Shown: positions 49,324 through 60,112, numbered from the stretch's first letter. The stretch: DNA of 64,000 nucleotides from Saccharibacillus deserti (GCF_013618475.1 NZ_JABJVN010000001.1:682001-746000); one strand, 5' to 3'. A program made the numbers and translations. Notes: generated by a model not told the origin, from the sequence alone.

Positions 49324-50427
49324 TCAGCCGAGCGAGATCCATTCGTCCCGGTGAATCGCTTCAAGCCGGTGCAGCCCGTTCAGCCTTTCGAGGACTTTGG
49401 GTCCGGGCAGGCCGCAGACGCGCCGCAGATCTTCCATATCGTAATTGACGACGCCGCGGCCCACGATATCGCCGGCCGGTCCGCGAACTTCAACAACATC
49501 GCCCGCATGGAATTGTCCTTCCACCGCCGTAATCCCGACCGGCAGGAGGCTTCGGCCTTCTTCGGCTAGCGCGCGTTTGGCGCCGGCATCGACGATCAGG
49601 GCGCCCAGCGGCCGGGACAGATATCCGAGCCACTGCTTTTTGACGGACATGGCGGACAGCAGCGTCGTGAAATGGGTGCCGCGGCCTCCGCCGTCCGCGG
49701 CTGCCGCCAGATCGCCGGTTTCGTCGGCACGTCCGACGAACACCGGCACGCCGCCGCGGGTCGCGATCCGGGCAGCGTCGAGTTTGGATCTCATGCCTCC
49801 GGTACCGACGCTGCTGCCGCTGCCGCCGGCCATCCGGTAAATCTCGTCGCTGATATCGCCGATCGTCTCGTATTTGAGAGCGCCCGGGTCATGCCGCGGA
49901 TCGGCGCTGTACAGCCCGTCCGTATCGGTGAGGATGACGAGACGCTCCGCTTTGACCAGATTGGCGACGAGTGCCGACAGCGTGTCATTGTCGCCGAACT
50001 TCAGTTCGTCGACCGAGACCGTATCGTTTTCGTTGAAGATCGGCAGAATGCCCCGTTCGAGCAGTTCTTCGATAGTCATAACGGCGCTGCCGATCCGTTT
50101 GCGGCTGTGAAAGTCGGTGCGCGTCAGCAGAATCTGGGCGGCTACATGACCGTGTTCGGCCAGCGCTTCCTGATACGCGCGCATCAGCAGCGCTTGTCCC
50201 ACGGCCGCCGAAGCCTGCTTTTCGTGCAGTTTCTTCGGCCGCTCCGGATAACCGATCGCCCGGAATCCGGCTGCGACCGCACCGGACGTAACGAGCAGCG
50301 GCTGGAATCCGCGCCGGTACAATCCGGCCAGCTCGCCTGCGAAGTAGGCGACCGCTGCGCCGTTCAATCCGCCCTGACTTCCCGTGAGCGAACTGCTGCC
50401 TATTTTGACTACGATGCGTTTTTGCAT
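49324..50427 (-). CDS. proB: Glutamate 5-kinase ProB with PUA domain
   Basis: ProB phosphorylates glutamate, the first and feedback-controlled step of proline synthesis. The 367-residue product has an amino-acid kinase domain (VVKIGSSSLTG, VTSGAVAAGF, FNENDTVSVDELKFGDND, VGTGGMRSKLDAARIA) and a C-terminal PUA domain of about 80 residues that contains the end signature GRGVVNYDMEDLRRVCGL. It starts at ATG 50427 with AGAAGGAG. It is the first gene of the operon, behind the T-box. Confidence 0.95.
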   Translation of the reverse strand: MQKRIVVKIGSSSLTGSQGGLNGAAVAYFAGELAGLYRRGFQPLLVTSGAVAAGFRAIGYPERPKKLHEKQASAAVGQALLMRAYQEALAEHGHVAAQILLTRTDFHSRKRIGSAVMTIEELLERGILPIFNENDTVSVDELKFGDNDTLSALVANLVKAERLVILTDTDGLYSADPRHDPGALKYETIGDISDEIYRMAGGSGSSVGTGGMRSKLDAARIATRGGVPVFVGRADETGDLAAAADGGGRGTHFTTLLSAMSVKKQWLGYLSRPLGALIVDAGAKRALAEEGRSLLPVGITAVEGQFHAGDVVEVRGPAGDIVGRGVVNYDMEDLRRVCGLPGPKVLERLNGLHRLEAIHRDEWISLG

Positions 50428-50456
50428 GAATTCTCCTTCTTTCTGCGGGCAGGAAC

Positions 50457-50842
50457 GATAAAAAGGCTTTCGTCCAGGCGCAGCTCATGCTGCGCGAAGG
50501 ACGAAAGCCGGATCTGTGCTTCCGCGGTACCACCTTGATTGACGGCCTGAGCCGTCCCACTTGAACCCCGATAACGGAAAGGAACCGTCCGGGCTTGTGG
50601 CCCGGATCGCTCGGAGGTAGGATTCGGAAAAGTCCGACCGTGAATTCTCGCAGCCGAGGCCGAAAATCGAAACCGACAGGTTGGAATTTTGGGACCGGAT
50701 CCGCCCGAACGCATGCCAACATGCGAACAGGTTCTCCGGAACGAAAAGCCAAGCGGCGGATCCAAAATCGTGCCAAGGAATTCACTCTCTGTAAGGCGGG
50801 TATTTTCGTACTGGCCCCGTCATTGCGATGCAACATTTGGTT
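50457..50842 (-). promoter_or_regulatory. T-box riboswitch of the proBAC operon (tRNA-Pro)
   Basis: Read on the minus strand, the leader carries the T-box antiterminator core AAGGTGGTACCGCGGA (50536-50521). A terminator follows, GGCTTTCGTCC (50465-50475) paired with GGACGAAAGCC (50499-50509), which is competed by it. Stem I shows AGTA and the AGAGAG bulge (about 50784-50790). In the loop GAACCTGTTC the specifier is CCT, read at 50731-50729, a proline codon. Uncharged tRNA-Pro should thus open transcription. B. subtilis proline genes are also T-box controlled. Confidence 0.88.
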
Positions 50843-50848
50843 TTTCCT

Positions 50849-50877
50849 AGAATAGCACGGAGAACCGAGTTTGTAAA
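50849..50877 (-). promoter_or_regulatory. Sigma-A promoter of the proBAC operon
   Basis: On the minus strand TTTACA (50877-50872) and TATTCT (50854-50849) are 17 bases apart. The start is predicted at about 50842, which fits the beginning of the T-box leader. Confidence 0.72.
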
Positions 50878-50920
50878 AGGAGGAATTTGCGAACGTTCGG
50901 ACCGTGCCGCGCCGCCCGGT

Positions 50921-51838
50921 TCAGGAACGTTCCAGGCGCTGCATCGTCGCGCGCAGCGTTTCGATGAACGCTTCCGCCGCTTTGGACAGCGAACGGCCTT
51001 TGCGGTAGGCGATGACCAGGGTGCGGTAAGGCACCGGATCGGCCAACGGGAGGTAGACCGGCAGCAGCTCGCTGCGTTTGGAGCGGGAGACGAATCGGGG
51101 CACAAGCGTTACGCCCATTCCGGCAGCCACGAGCGACTGCAGCGTCTCCATGTTGCTGCTCTCGAACACCACCTGAGGTTCGTAGCCCGCCTGACGGCAC
51201 AGGTCGAGCACCATTTTGCGAAAACCCTGTCCCTGTTTCAAAATAATGAACGGCTCATGCTCAAGCTCGCGCATATCGATGCCCGAAGCGGGAGACGCAC
51301 CCGAGAGTTGGGCCAGCCGGTGATTCGGAGGAACCGCCAGGTCGATCGGCTCGTCGGCGATCCATTCGTAGTCCAGCGTCGGTTCGTTCAAAGGGAGCGA
51401 CAGCAGGCTGATATCGGTTTTGCCGCCCGCGGTCAGCCGTTCGAGATTTTGCGAAGTATCTTCGAGCAGCGTGACGTCGATGCCGGGGTAGCCGCCCCGA
51501 AACGCCGGCAGCACGTGCGGCAGCAGGTGGGAGCCGGTCGTCGGCATGCTGCCGACGGTGATCCGCCCTTTGCGCAGCTGCGAAATGTCTTCCATCTCGA
51601 CCCGCAGCAGGTCCATTTCGTCGACGATCCGCTGTGCGCGCTTCATGAACTCGTGTCCCGCATGCGTCAGCTGAACGGTGCTTGTATTGCGCTGGAACAG
51701 CAGCACGCCGAGTTCCTTTTCCAATTTGGAGAGCTGCTGGCTCAGCGAAGGCTGGGCGATATGCAGCTTCTCCGCCGCGCGCGAAAAATTCCGCTCGGCG
51801 GCGATCATGAGGGCGTATTGAAGCTGTCTCAATTCCAT
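50921..51838 (-). CDS. LysR-family regulator, likely controller of leuCD
   Basis: The 305-residue product has the N-terminal winged HTH (AAERNFSRAAEKLHIAQPSL, SQQLSKLEKELGVLLFQR, residues 13-50) and the effector domain of the LysR group. It is divergent from leuCD with a shared 238-base control region containing a palindrome (51937-51951). Context makes a leuCD regulator the best guess; the effector may be an alpha-isopropylmalate-like intermediate, as for other LysR-type Leu regulators. No DNA target was tested. Confidence 0.9.
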   Translation of the reverse strand: MELRQLQYALMIAAERNFSRAAEKLHIAQPSLSQQLSKLEKELGVLLFQRNTSTVQLTHAGHEFMKRAQRIVDEMDLLRVEMEDISQLRKGRITVGSMPTTGSHLLPHVLPAFRGGYPGIDVTLLEDTSQNLERLTAGGKTDISLLSLPLNEPTLDYEWIADEPIDLAVPPNHRLAQLSGASPASGIDMRELEHEPFIILKQGQGFRKMVLDLCRQAGYEPQVVFESSNMETLQSLVAAGMGVTLVPRFVSRSKRSELLPVYLPLADPVPYRTLVIAYRKGRSLSKAAEAFIETLRATMQRLERS

Positions 51839-51936
51839 GTAGGGATTCTCCTTCGGGGCAAGGGTTCGAGCCGTAGCTTGTTTGTCCGCCTGGGGCTTGT
51901 CCGTTTCATTTTACCGCTGTCCGGCAGGATTCGTCT

Positions 51937-51951
51937 ATAGGTAAAACCTAT
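51937..51951. promoter_or_regulatory. LysR-type palindrome between the LysR gene and leuC
   Basis: ATAGGT-AAA-ACCTAT is a perfect inverted repeat, six bases each side of a three-base spacer, a form typical for LysR operators. It lies 98 bases before the LysR start and 125 bases before the leuC ATG. AT-rich -10-like sequences follow (51954-51971 and 51996-52002), and TTGGAA at 51974 is a candidate -35 with an awkward 19-base spacing, consistent with an activated promoter. Confidence 0.6.
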
Positions 51952-52076
51952 TAGGATTATAGTTATTATATCTTGGAACAATGAGATGACTCCATGTTAT
52001 ATTTAACCCACTAACAAAACCTGGCCTTGATACTCGTGAAACGGGCCGGTTTGAATCCAGCAGCGGGGTGAACGAG

Positions 52077-53498
<1,422 letters not shown>

Positions 53499-53525
53499 CC
53501 AATCTCCGGAAAGAAGGGACTTATT

Positions 53526-54128
53526 ATGGAAGAATTCAAACAATTAAACGGACTCGTCGCCCCGGTCGATCGGGTCAATGTCGATACGGATGCCATCATT
53601 CCCAAGCAGTTTCTCAAACGCATCGAACGGACGGGTTTCGGCCAGTTTCTGTTTTTCGAATGGCGCTTTGACCAAGAAGGAAATGTGAATCCTGCGTTTG
53701 AGATGAACAAGCCGCGTTATGAAGGAGCCGAAGTGCTGATCTCCCGTGCCAACTTCGGCTGCGGATCGTCGCGCGAACACGCGCCGTGGGCTATTCTGGA
53801 CTACGGATTCCGTGTGGTGATCGCGCCGTCGTTCGCCGACATTTTCTACAACAACTGTTTCAAAAACGGCATTCTTCCGATCAAGCTGTCCGAAGAGCAG
53901 GTTCAGGATCTGTTTTCCCGCACGGCCGAACATGAAGGCTACCGCCTGAACGTCAACCTCGAAGAGAAGACGCTGACCGACGCTTACGGACTGCGGATCG
54001 ACTTCGACCTGGACGAACACCGCCGCCAATTCCTGCTTCAAGGATTGGACGATATCGGCCTGACGCTGCAGCATGAATCCGAAATCTCCGCATACGAAGC
54101 CAAACGCGCCGAACGGGCATACGTCTGA
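53526..54128 (+). CDS. leuD: 3-isopropylmalate dehydratase small subunit LeuD
   Basis: The swivelling domain partner of LeuC has 200 residues. The motifs [34 protein letters not shown] and [18 protein letters not shown] are the usual LeuD signatures. It follows leuC after 27 bases with AAAGAAGGGAC upstream. It is followed by a hairpin at 54166-54201. Confidence 0.95.
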   Translation: MEEFKQLNGLVAPVDRVNVDTDAIIPKQFLKRIERTGFGQFLFFEWRFDQEGNVNPAFEMNKPRYEGAEVLISRANFGCGSSREHAPWAILDYGFRVVIAPSFADIFYNNCFKNGILPIKLSEEQVQDLFSRTAEHEGYRLNVNLEEKTLTDAYGLRIDFDLDEHRRQFLLQGLDDIGLTLQHESEISAYEAKRAERAYV

Positions 54129-54165
54129 TAGAAGTCGGCTTACCGCCGAAGCATTCGTTTTTCGA

Positions 54166-54201
54166 CAAGCGCCGCCTGCTTATCCAGCAGTGCGGCGCTT
54201 G
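54166..54201 (+). terminator. Hairpin after leuD, terminator-like
   Basis: CAAGCGCCGCCTGC (54166-54179) pairs with GCAGTGCGGCGCTTG (54187-54201), giving a very stable stem with one extra base. The T stretch behind it is short (TTTG), so termination may be partial. Confidence 0.6.
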
Positions 54202-54358
54202 TTTGCGCGCGTTTTAACCGGGGATCAAGAAGGTCAAAAAGGAAACGGCGGGGAAATCTGTAACGGATTCGAGAAAAATCATTGGTTTTTTGAAAAAAAC
54301 GTTGGAAAGAGAGCCGGATCTGCCGATAGAAAAACGAGGGGAAGGAAAGGCGAGCCGT

Positions 54359-55548
54359 ATGTCAACAATAAAGGGCATTCGCCGGGGATGGATCCGGTTG
54401 GCGGAGGCCAAGGATGTGATGACCGTCGGGAATATCACGATGGTACCGATCCGGGTCGTATCCGAAGATCTCGGGTACAAAGTCGTCTGGAACAAGCAGC
54501 GGCGGATCGCGATCGGAGAAGGATCGGATCGACTGGTACTGACCCTCAAAGAGACATCGGCCGAAGCCGGCCCCGTAAGCGTTTCGCTGCAGCAGCCTCC
54601 GCCCGCGTCGCTGCAGCAGATCCGTTTCGCGGACGGACGGCTGTCCGTGCTGCTGGACGGCGCATACTCGCCCGTAAGCTCGGTGCTGACCGGGCCGGAC
54701 CGGATTATGGTGGATCTGCCTGGTACGGCGCTTGGAAGCGGATTTGTTCAGGGGGCTTTCGGGACCGTACAATCAAGGTTCGATCGAAACGCAGGGGCAG
54801 GTCGGGGTCAAAGGCGTTCGTTTCTCGCTGTTCAGCCGTTCGCCGCCTTCGGTCCGGATCGTGATCGATCTGGAGCGGCCTCCCGATTACAAAATCTATA
54901 GTCAGGGTCAGGTCCTGTTCGTGGAACCGGCCCAAACCGGCGATACCCCGTCCGACAAGCTGGATCCCGGAAGCATGGTCCCGGAAGTCGGAGATGCCGG
55001 CCGCCGGGTAGTCGTCGTGGACGCCTGACACGGGGGCAAGCAGACCGGTGCGGTGGGCATGGGAGGCGTGCTTGAAAAAGACCTCAATCTGGCGATGTCA
55101 CTTAAAGTCGAAGCACAGCTGAAACGGTTGGCCGGAGTCGATATCGTTATGACCCGCGGCGACGATACGACATTGTCGCTGCAGGGACGCGTCGATATCG
55201 CCGAAAGCGTACATGCGGATGCGTTCGTGTCTGTTCACGGCAACAGCATGCCATCGGTTCGCCGCCTACAAGCGGTACGGAAACATTGTATTCGCGTCCA
55301 GACAACCAAGCTTTTGCCAAAACGATGCAAAGACATGTACTCGAAGCGACCGGTCTCCACAGCAGGGGGCGAAAACGCAAAGTCTTCATGCCACCCGGGA
55401 GACGACCATGCCGGCAGTCCTGGCCGAAACGGGATTTAGGAGTCCCGGAGGGAATATCGAGCGGATGATCGACGGAAATTGGCAGGACAAAGTGGCCGCG
55501 CCGATCGCTGCGGGCATTGCGGAGTATCACGGATTAAGCGTGAATTGA
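54359..55548 (+). pseudogene. Decayed copy of a cell-wall amidase (copper-amine-oxidase-like, AMIN, amidase_3)
   Basis: The same domain order as in the intact gene at 55716 can be followed in three frames. From about 54420 it reads VGNITMVPIRVVSEDLGYKV (cf. the intact copy). A frame change at the GGGGG run 54751-54755 leads to RFSLFSRSPPSVRIVIDL and VVVDA. Then a TGA (55026-55028) stands where the zinc motif DAGHGG needs Gly. A second frame change lies near 55245, and a third at another GGGGG run 55365-55369 precedes RETTMPAVLAETGF. The signal peptide is missing. No single protein can be made. Confidence 0.88.
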
Positions 55549-55570
55549 TGACAAAATTGAAATAAATGCC

Positions 55571-55595
55571 GCAACTTTTCAAAAAAGGCCGCGTC
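55571..55595 (+). promoter_or_regulatory. Candidate ECF-sigma promoter of the amidase gene
   Basis: GCAACTTTT (55571-55579) followed after the AAC by 16 bases and then CGTC (55592-55595) matches the AAC-type -35 and CGTC-type -10 pattern of Bacillus extracytoplasmic-function sigma factors such as SigX/SigM/SigW. No sigma-A pair of similar quality was seen. Two ECF sigma factors are encoded in this window (10613 and 44611). Confidence 0.55.
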
Positions 55596-55715
55596 TAAAT
55601 TAACGTGAGCAGCTGTTGGGATGTCAATGGTTCGGAATCGTCCGAAAAGCGTTTGGGAGCAAGCGCAGGTAGGACCGAAGTCCGACGAAAAAAGCGAAGA
55701 ATTTAGAGGTGGATA

Positions 55716-57125
55716 ATGAAAAAGTATGTTTTGATGACAGTGATGGCGGTCCTGATGTTGATGTTCTTGCTCCCGCATACGGGACAAGCGGCCTCGTCCG
55801 GAACCAAGATTCTCTTGGACAACCGCGAGTTGGCCAACGCAGACGCGTTAACGGTCAGCCAAAGCACGATGGTGCCGATCCGGGTCGTATCCGAAGAACT
55901 GGGTTACAAGGTTCGTTGGAATCAATCGGCCCAGCAGGTGAGCATCGTCAGCGGTGCGGATACCGTTGTACTCACCATTAACCAGAAAACGGCCACGGCA
56001 AACGGGGCCCTCGTTTCTCTGACCCAGCCGGCCGTCGCACAGAACGAAACGACTTACGTGCCGCTGCGCTTCGTCAGTTCACAGCTTGGACTTCAAGTCA
56101 AATGGGAAAATGCCGCCAAAACCGTACACCTGTTTACACAGGGTAATCCGGCCGGCGGACAGATCGGAGCGACCACTCCCGGAACTACTCCCGGAGACTC
56201 GATGACGCCGGTAACTACGCCCGTAACGCCTTCGGCGGAAGTGAAAGCCATCAGCTTCAGCGACAACCGGCTGTTGATTTCGACCGACAAAGCGGTTACC
56301 GCGAAAGACTCCGTGCTGACGGGACCCAACCGGATCCTGATCGAACTTCCGAACACGAGATTCGGCTCGGCAATCGGCGGGAATCTCGCTGTGGGCGAGA
56401 CCGGCACCCTTTCTTCCGTCAATGCGGAGAACGTGTCGAAAATCCGGTATTTCGTTCCGAAATCGTCGCCTAACAGCGTCCAGGTCGTGATCGATCTGAA
56501 GAGCGTCAATACCTACAAATTGTCGGCCGAGGGAACTTCCTTGTTCGTGGCTCTCGATAAAGCGGCCGCGCCGACGACCAATGTGGGCGGAAACGGCAAA
56601 AAAGTGATCGTGATCGATGCCGGACATGGCGACCATGATCCGGGCGCGGTCGGCAACAGCCTCCGCGAGAAAGACGCCAATCTGGGCATCGCGCTCAAAG
56701 TCGAAGCCATTTTGAAAAAGAACCCGAAAGTCGATCTGGTGATGACGCGGAGCGATGACACGTTCCTCGAATTGAAAGAACGCGTTCGGGTGGCCCAAAA
56801 TGTCAACGCCGACGTCTTTATCTCGATCCACAACAACAGCGGTTCGGCCGCAGCGAACGGTACCGAAACATACTACCAGCGTGCCAACAGCAAGACGCTG
56901 GCAACGACCCTGCACAAGTACATTCTCGAAGCGACCGGCTTCAAGGACCGCAAAGTGCAGTACGGCAATTTCCATGTCATTCGCGAGACGACAATGCCTG
57001 CGGCTCTGCTCGAAATCGGCTTTGTCAGCAACGCGGCAGAAGCGGCCCAGCTCAAAACGGATGCTTTCCAACAGCGTGTAGCCGAGGCGATTGCCAAAGG
57101 ACTGCTCGAATATTTGGGACTATAG
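55716..57125 (+). CDS. Secreted N-acetylmuramoyl-L-alanine amidase with AMIN and copper-amine-oxidase-like domains
   Basis: The 469-residue exported protein has a signal peptide (VLMTVMAVLMLMFLLPHTGQ, then A-S-S), a copper-amine-oxidase N-like stalk domain (residues about 30-140: STMVPIRVVSEELGYKVRW, TYVPLRFVSSQLGLQVKW), a Thr/Pro linker, an AMIN domain (about 175-265) and the amidase_3 catalytic domain (about 290-468). The zinc motif VIVIDAGHGDHDPGAVG, the Glu in SLREKDANLG, SIHNNSGSAAANG with its His, and PAALLEIGFVSNAAEA with the catalytic Glu are all intact. It cleaves the peptide from muramic acid in peptidoglycan. The ATG at 55716 follows AGAGGTGG. Confidence 0.92.
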   Translation: MKKYVLMTVMAVLMLMFLLPHTGQAASSGTKILLDNRELANADALTVSQSTMVPIRVVSEELGYKVRWNQSAQQVSIVSGADTVVLTINQKTATANGALVSLTQPAVAQNETTYVPLRFVSSQLGLQVKWENAAKTVHLFTQGNPAGGQIGATTPGTTPGDSMTPVTTPVTPSAEVKAISFSDNRLLISTDKAVTAKDSVLTGPNRILIELPNTRFGSAIGGNLAVGETGTLSSVNAENVSKIRYFVPKSSPNSVQVVIDLKSVNTYKLSAEGTSLFVALDKAAAPTTNVGGNGKKVIVIDAGHGDHDPGAVGNSLREKDANLGIALKVEAILKKNPKVDLVMTRSDDTFLELKERVRVAQNVNADVFISIHNNSGSAAANGTETYYQRANSKTLATTLHKYILEATGFKDRKVQYGNFHVIRETTMPAALLEIGFVSNAAEAAQLKTDAFQQRVAEAIAKGLLEYLGL

Positions 57126-57134
57126 AACGAAAAA

Positions 57135-57161
57135 GGCCCCGGCGCCCAATGTGCCGGGGCC
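57135..57161 (+). terminator. Hairpin after the amidase gene
   Basis: GGCCCCGGC (57135-57143) pairs perfectly with GCCGGGGCC (57153-57161). It is followed by GATTGTTTG and thus has only a weak T stretch, but it lies 9 bases after the stop codon and probably ends transcription. Confidence 0.72.
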
Positions 57162-57254
57162 GATTGTTTGAACCGGCAGGAAAGCGAAGTGCCGACGGCG
57201 AATCTTTAAGGTTAGCGGTTGGATCGCTTGTACATAAGAAAGGGGACAAAAAAT

Positions 57255-59978
57255 ATGCAGCATATCAAATTCAACAAGATGGTTCCGGCCGTTCTGGCCG
57301 TCATGATGGGGGCAAGCGGCGGCTCTGTCGCTCTGGCGGCCGAGGTGCCGGCTTCTTCGGCAGCTGCGGCACCTTCGGCAACGGCAGCGTCCGCGGCGGG
57401 CTTCAGCGATGTGAAGTCCGGATACTGGGCGGAGAAACACATTTATAAACTTGCCGCGCAGGGTATCGTGCTCGGGCAAAACGGCCAATTCAAGCCAGGC
57501 GATAACATTACCCGTCAGGAAGCGGTCACGATGGCGATCCGTTTCGCCGGGGCGGAAAGCGGACTGGGCACGATCGAAACTTCGGTGCTTCCCGACAAGC
57601 TGACCGTCAACAATTATTTCAAACCGTATGTGGATCTGGCGCTCGAAAAAGGGCTGCTCAAGTCCGCGGAAGAAACCGATCTTGACGGCAAAGCCTGGGG
57701 AACGCAGCCGGCAAGCCGCGAGTGGGTAACCAAAATCCTGGTCCGCGCCATCGGCAAAGAATCCGAAGCGCTGTCTGCGGCGGCCGCTACCTCGTTCGCC
57801 GATAACGCCGACATTGCCAAAGCGAATCTCGGCTACGTCAGCACCGCCGTCAAACTCGGCATCGCACAAGGGATGGACAACAACAAGTTCAATCCGGGCG
57901 GTTCGGTTACGCGCGCACAGATGGCGACTTTCTTCAGCCGGGCCCAAAGTTACATAACGCCTGCCTATGCCGGAACGACGACGGGAATCGTGACGGGGCT
58001 GACCCCGAACTCCGTTACTTTGTATGCGGAAGGCAAAAGCGCCACCTACGCGCTGAGCGCTTCGACGCCTTATTTCGCTGCCGGTGCCGACACCCGCGTG
58101 CAGGCTTCCGAGCTGAAATTGTATACCCGGGTCATGGCGGCAGGCGCAAACGGCCAGGCCGCTTACGTCGAAATCGTCGATCCCAAAGCACAGGTGGAGA
58201 CGATTACGGGAGAATTCGACCGTTTGACCGATAACCGTACGCTTTTCCTGAAAACGGCTTCCGACTATCCCAAATACGAGTACGACGCTTCGACCGTATT
58301 CCTGGACCAGAACGGCAGTCCGATCGATCCCAAGAATATCAGCGCGGGAAGCCGCGTGTCGCTGCTGAGAGAAACGTACTCCGGCGAAAATAAAATCCTG
58401 ACGATTCAGATGACATCCGGCAATATCAGCAAAAACGATACGGGGACGGTCGCTACCGTGGATGCGGCTTCGGGCACGATTACGTTTGTCGGATCGGCCG
58501 GCGCATCGGAGACGTACAAATTCGATTCCGGATCGATTATCCGCTACGGCAACGAAATTGTAGGCTTGTCCGATCTCAAAGCGGGCAGCAAAGTCCGTTA
58601 TACGATCGAAAACAACGCCGTTCGTACCGTCGAAGTGACAGAAAGCGTCGAACGCACCCTGACCGCATCGCTGTACCAGACATCTGCCGACGGATCCACG
58701 CTGACTTACAAGACGGACGGAGGCGCACTTGAGGTCAAACTGCTTGCGGACAAAGCCGAAGTTATCATCGGAGGCAAAATCGCTTCGCTGCAGGACCTGA
58801 TTCCGGACAAAACGCAGGGAGACCGCGTGGAATTGACCCTGAACGGCAGCGGGGAAGTCACCCGTATCGTGGTCAAAAACCGGGAAGCGACCCAGCTGTC
58901 GCTCGCAACGGTCAGTTCATACGACGCGGCTACGGGCGTGCTTGCGGTGATCGATACGGCGGGCAAACCGTATGCGTTCACGCTCGACGCCAACGCCAAG
59001 CTTGCCTACAACGTTCCTGCGCCGACGCTCAAAGGAATCGAGCCGCTGCTGATCAAAGGCCGCGGATTGAACCTGACGGCGGTAGGCAGCCGCCTGATCT
59101 CCCTCGAACTCGTCTATAAGTACGAAGGCACGGTTGAACAGGTGAATGCCGCATCACAGGCGGTTACGCTGAAGCTGGACGACGGCACAAGCATCAAACT
59201 GCCTTACGGCACAACCGGTACGGTCGTTCAGGTATACGGGGTCAGCGGCGCCACCATGGCGAATGTAAAAGCGGGCGACCGGATCGTCGCTTCGCTCTAC
59301 GCCGACCGCGTAGCGCTGCAGTCCGTGGCCGTTCAGACCACCAAGCAGTTCCGCGTCATCGACACGACGCCGGGAAGCAGCCGCTTGAGCGTCGAGCAGG
59401 GCGGAACAACCGCAAGCCTGTTCGTCGACAACAAAGCGATCTTCAATGCGCAGGGGGCCCAGATCGGATACGCCGGTCTGACGGCCGGCGCTTTGGTCGA
59501 TGTGACGTTCAGCGGCCCGGAAGTATCCAAAGTCAAATTGTCCGACAGTATGCTCGGTACGATCCAGAGCGTCGATCCGGCCGGTCGTTCCGTTACGCTG
59601 CTGACTTCGACAGGAGCGGCACGGACCTACTCGGGCGCCGTTTCGCCGCTCAACGTCAGTCAGAACGGATCGCTTGTATCCGGGTTGAGAACCCTGACGG
59701 CGGGGCAGCATGTACAGGCTGTCGTTCAACCCGACGGCAGCACGACTTTCACGATATTCCAGGCATTGAGCAAAACATTTGCGAGATACGACGCCGTGAC
59801 GCAGACGGTCGTAGTCAAAATCACGCCGGGTTCCGCGGAGAACAACGTGTTCAAGGTGGCGCCGGAAGCATGGATTCATCAAGGAACAACGAATATCGGC
59901 GTGCAATCGCTCGTCGGAGATGATAAAATCGTATTGTATCTGAATAACAACGTCGTATACGAGCTTGTGAAGCAATAG
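57255..59978 (+). CDS. SLH-domain surface protein with about nine tandem beta-rich units
   Basis: The 907-residue exported protein has a signal peptide (MVPAVLAVMMGASGGSVALA), three S-layer-homology domains in the first 230 residues (FSDVKSGYWAEKHIYKLAAQ, VDLALEKGLLKSAEETD, then a third ending with RAQMATFFSRAQSYI) and a long repeat region. Units of 70-80 residues begin near 241, 314, 394, 467, 547, 623, 693, 768 and 839, each with a TGxVxxVxxxxxxVTL-like pattern such as GTVEQVNAASQAVTLKLDDG and LGTIQSVDPAGRSVTLLTST. SLH domains bind secondary cell-wall polymer, so the protein is attached outside. It starts at ATG 57255 behind AAAGGGG. Confidence 0.9.
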   Translation: MQHIKFNKMVPAVLAVMMGASGGSVALAAEVPASSAAAAPSATAASAAGFSDVKSGYWAEKHIYKLAAQGIVLGQNGQFKPGDNITRQEAVTMAIRFAGAESGLGTIETSVLPDKLTVNNYFKPYVDLALEKGLLKSAEETDLDGKAWGTQPASREWVTKILVRAIGKESEALSAAAATSFADNADIAKANLGYVSTAVKLGIAQGMDNNKFNPGGSVTRAQMATFFSRAQSYITPAYAGTTTGIVTGLTPNSVTLYAEGKSATYALSASTPYFAAGADTRVQASELKLYTRVMAAGANGQAAYVEIVDPKAQVETITGEFDRLTDNRTLFLKTASDYPKYEYDASTVFLDQNGSPIDPKNISAGSRVSLLRETYSGENKILTIQMTSGNISKNDTGTVATVDAASGTITFVGSAGASETYKFDSGSIIRYGNEIVGLSDLKAGSKVRYTIENNAVRTVEVTESVERTLTASLYQTSADGSTLTYKTDGGALEVKLLADKAEVIIGGKIASLQDLIPDKTQGDRVELTLNGSGEVTRIVVKNREATQLSLATVSSYDAATGVLAVIDTAGKPYAFTLDANAKLAYNVPAPTLKGIEPLLIKGRGLNLTAVGSRLISLELVYKYEGTVEQVNAASQAVTLKLDDGTSIKLPYGTTGTVVQVYGVSGATMANVKAGDRIVASLYADRVALQSVAVQTTKQFRVIDTTPGSSRLSVEQGGTTASLFVDNKAIFNAQGAQIGYAGLTAGALVDVTFSGPEVSKVKLSDSMLGTIQSVDPAGRSVTLLTSTGAARTYSGAVSPLNVSQNGSLVSGLRTLTAGQHVQAVVQPDGSTTFTIFQALSKTFARYDAVTQTVVVKITPGSAENNVFKVAPEAWIHQGTTNIGVQSLVGDDKIVLYLNNNVVYELVKQ

Positions 59979-60010
59979 ATTTCGGCCCGGCGGCTCGCCG
60001 GGTTCGGCCA

Positions 60011-60057
60011 GGCCGGCTCGGCGCGAACGCCATCGTTCGCACCGGCCGGTTTGTCTT
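60011..60057 (+). terminator. Terminator after the SLH gene
   Basis: GGCCGG (60011-60016) / CCGGCC (60042-60047) encloses GCGAACG (60023-60029) / CGTTCGC (60034-60040), followed by GGTTTGTCTTT. A small hairpin CCCGGC/GCCGGG lies just before it (59986-60002). Confidence 0.65.
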
Positions 60058-60112
60058 TGACATCGATTGTCTGTCCTTGCTCGTCCTTGCGGCGCGGGAA
60101 AAGGATTGAGCC

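Noticed and set aside
54073-54864. 263-codon frame over leuD end and the amidase remnant
   Set aside because: It is a shadow of leuD and the pseudogene; it lacks any recognisable domain.
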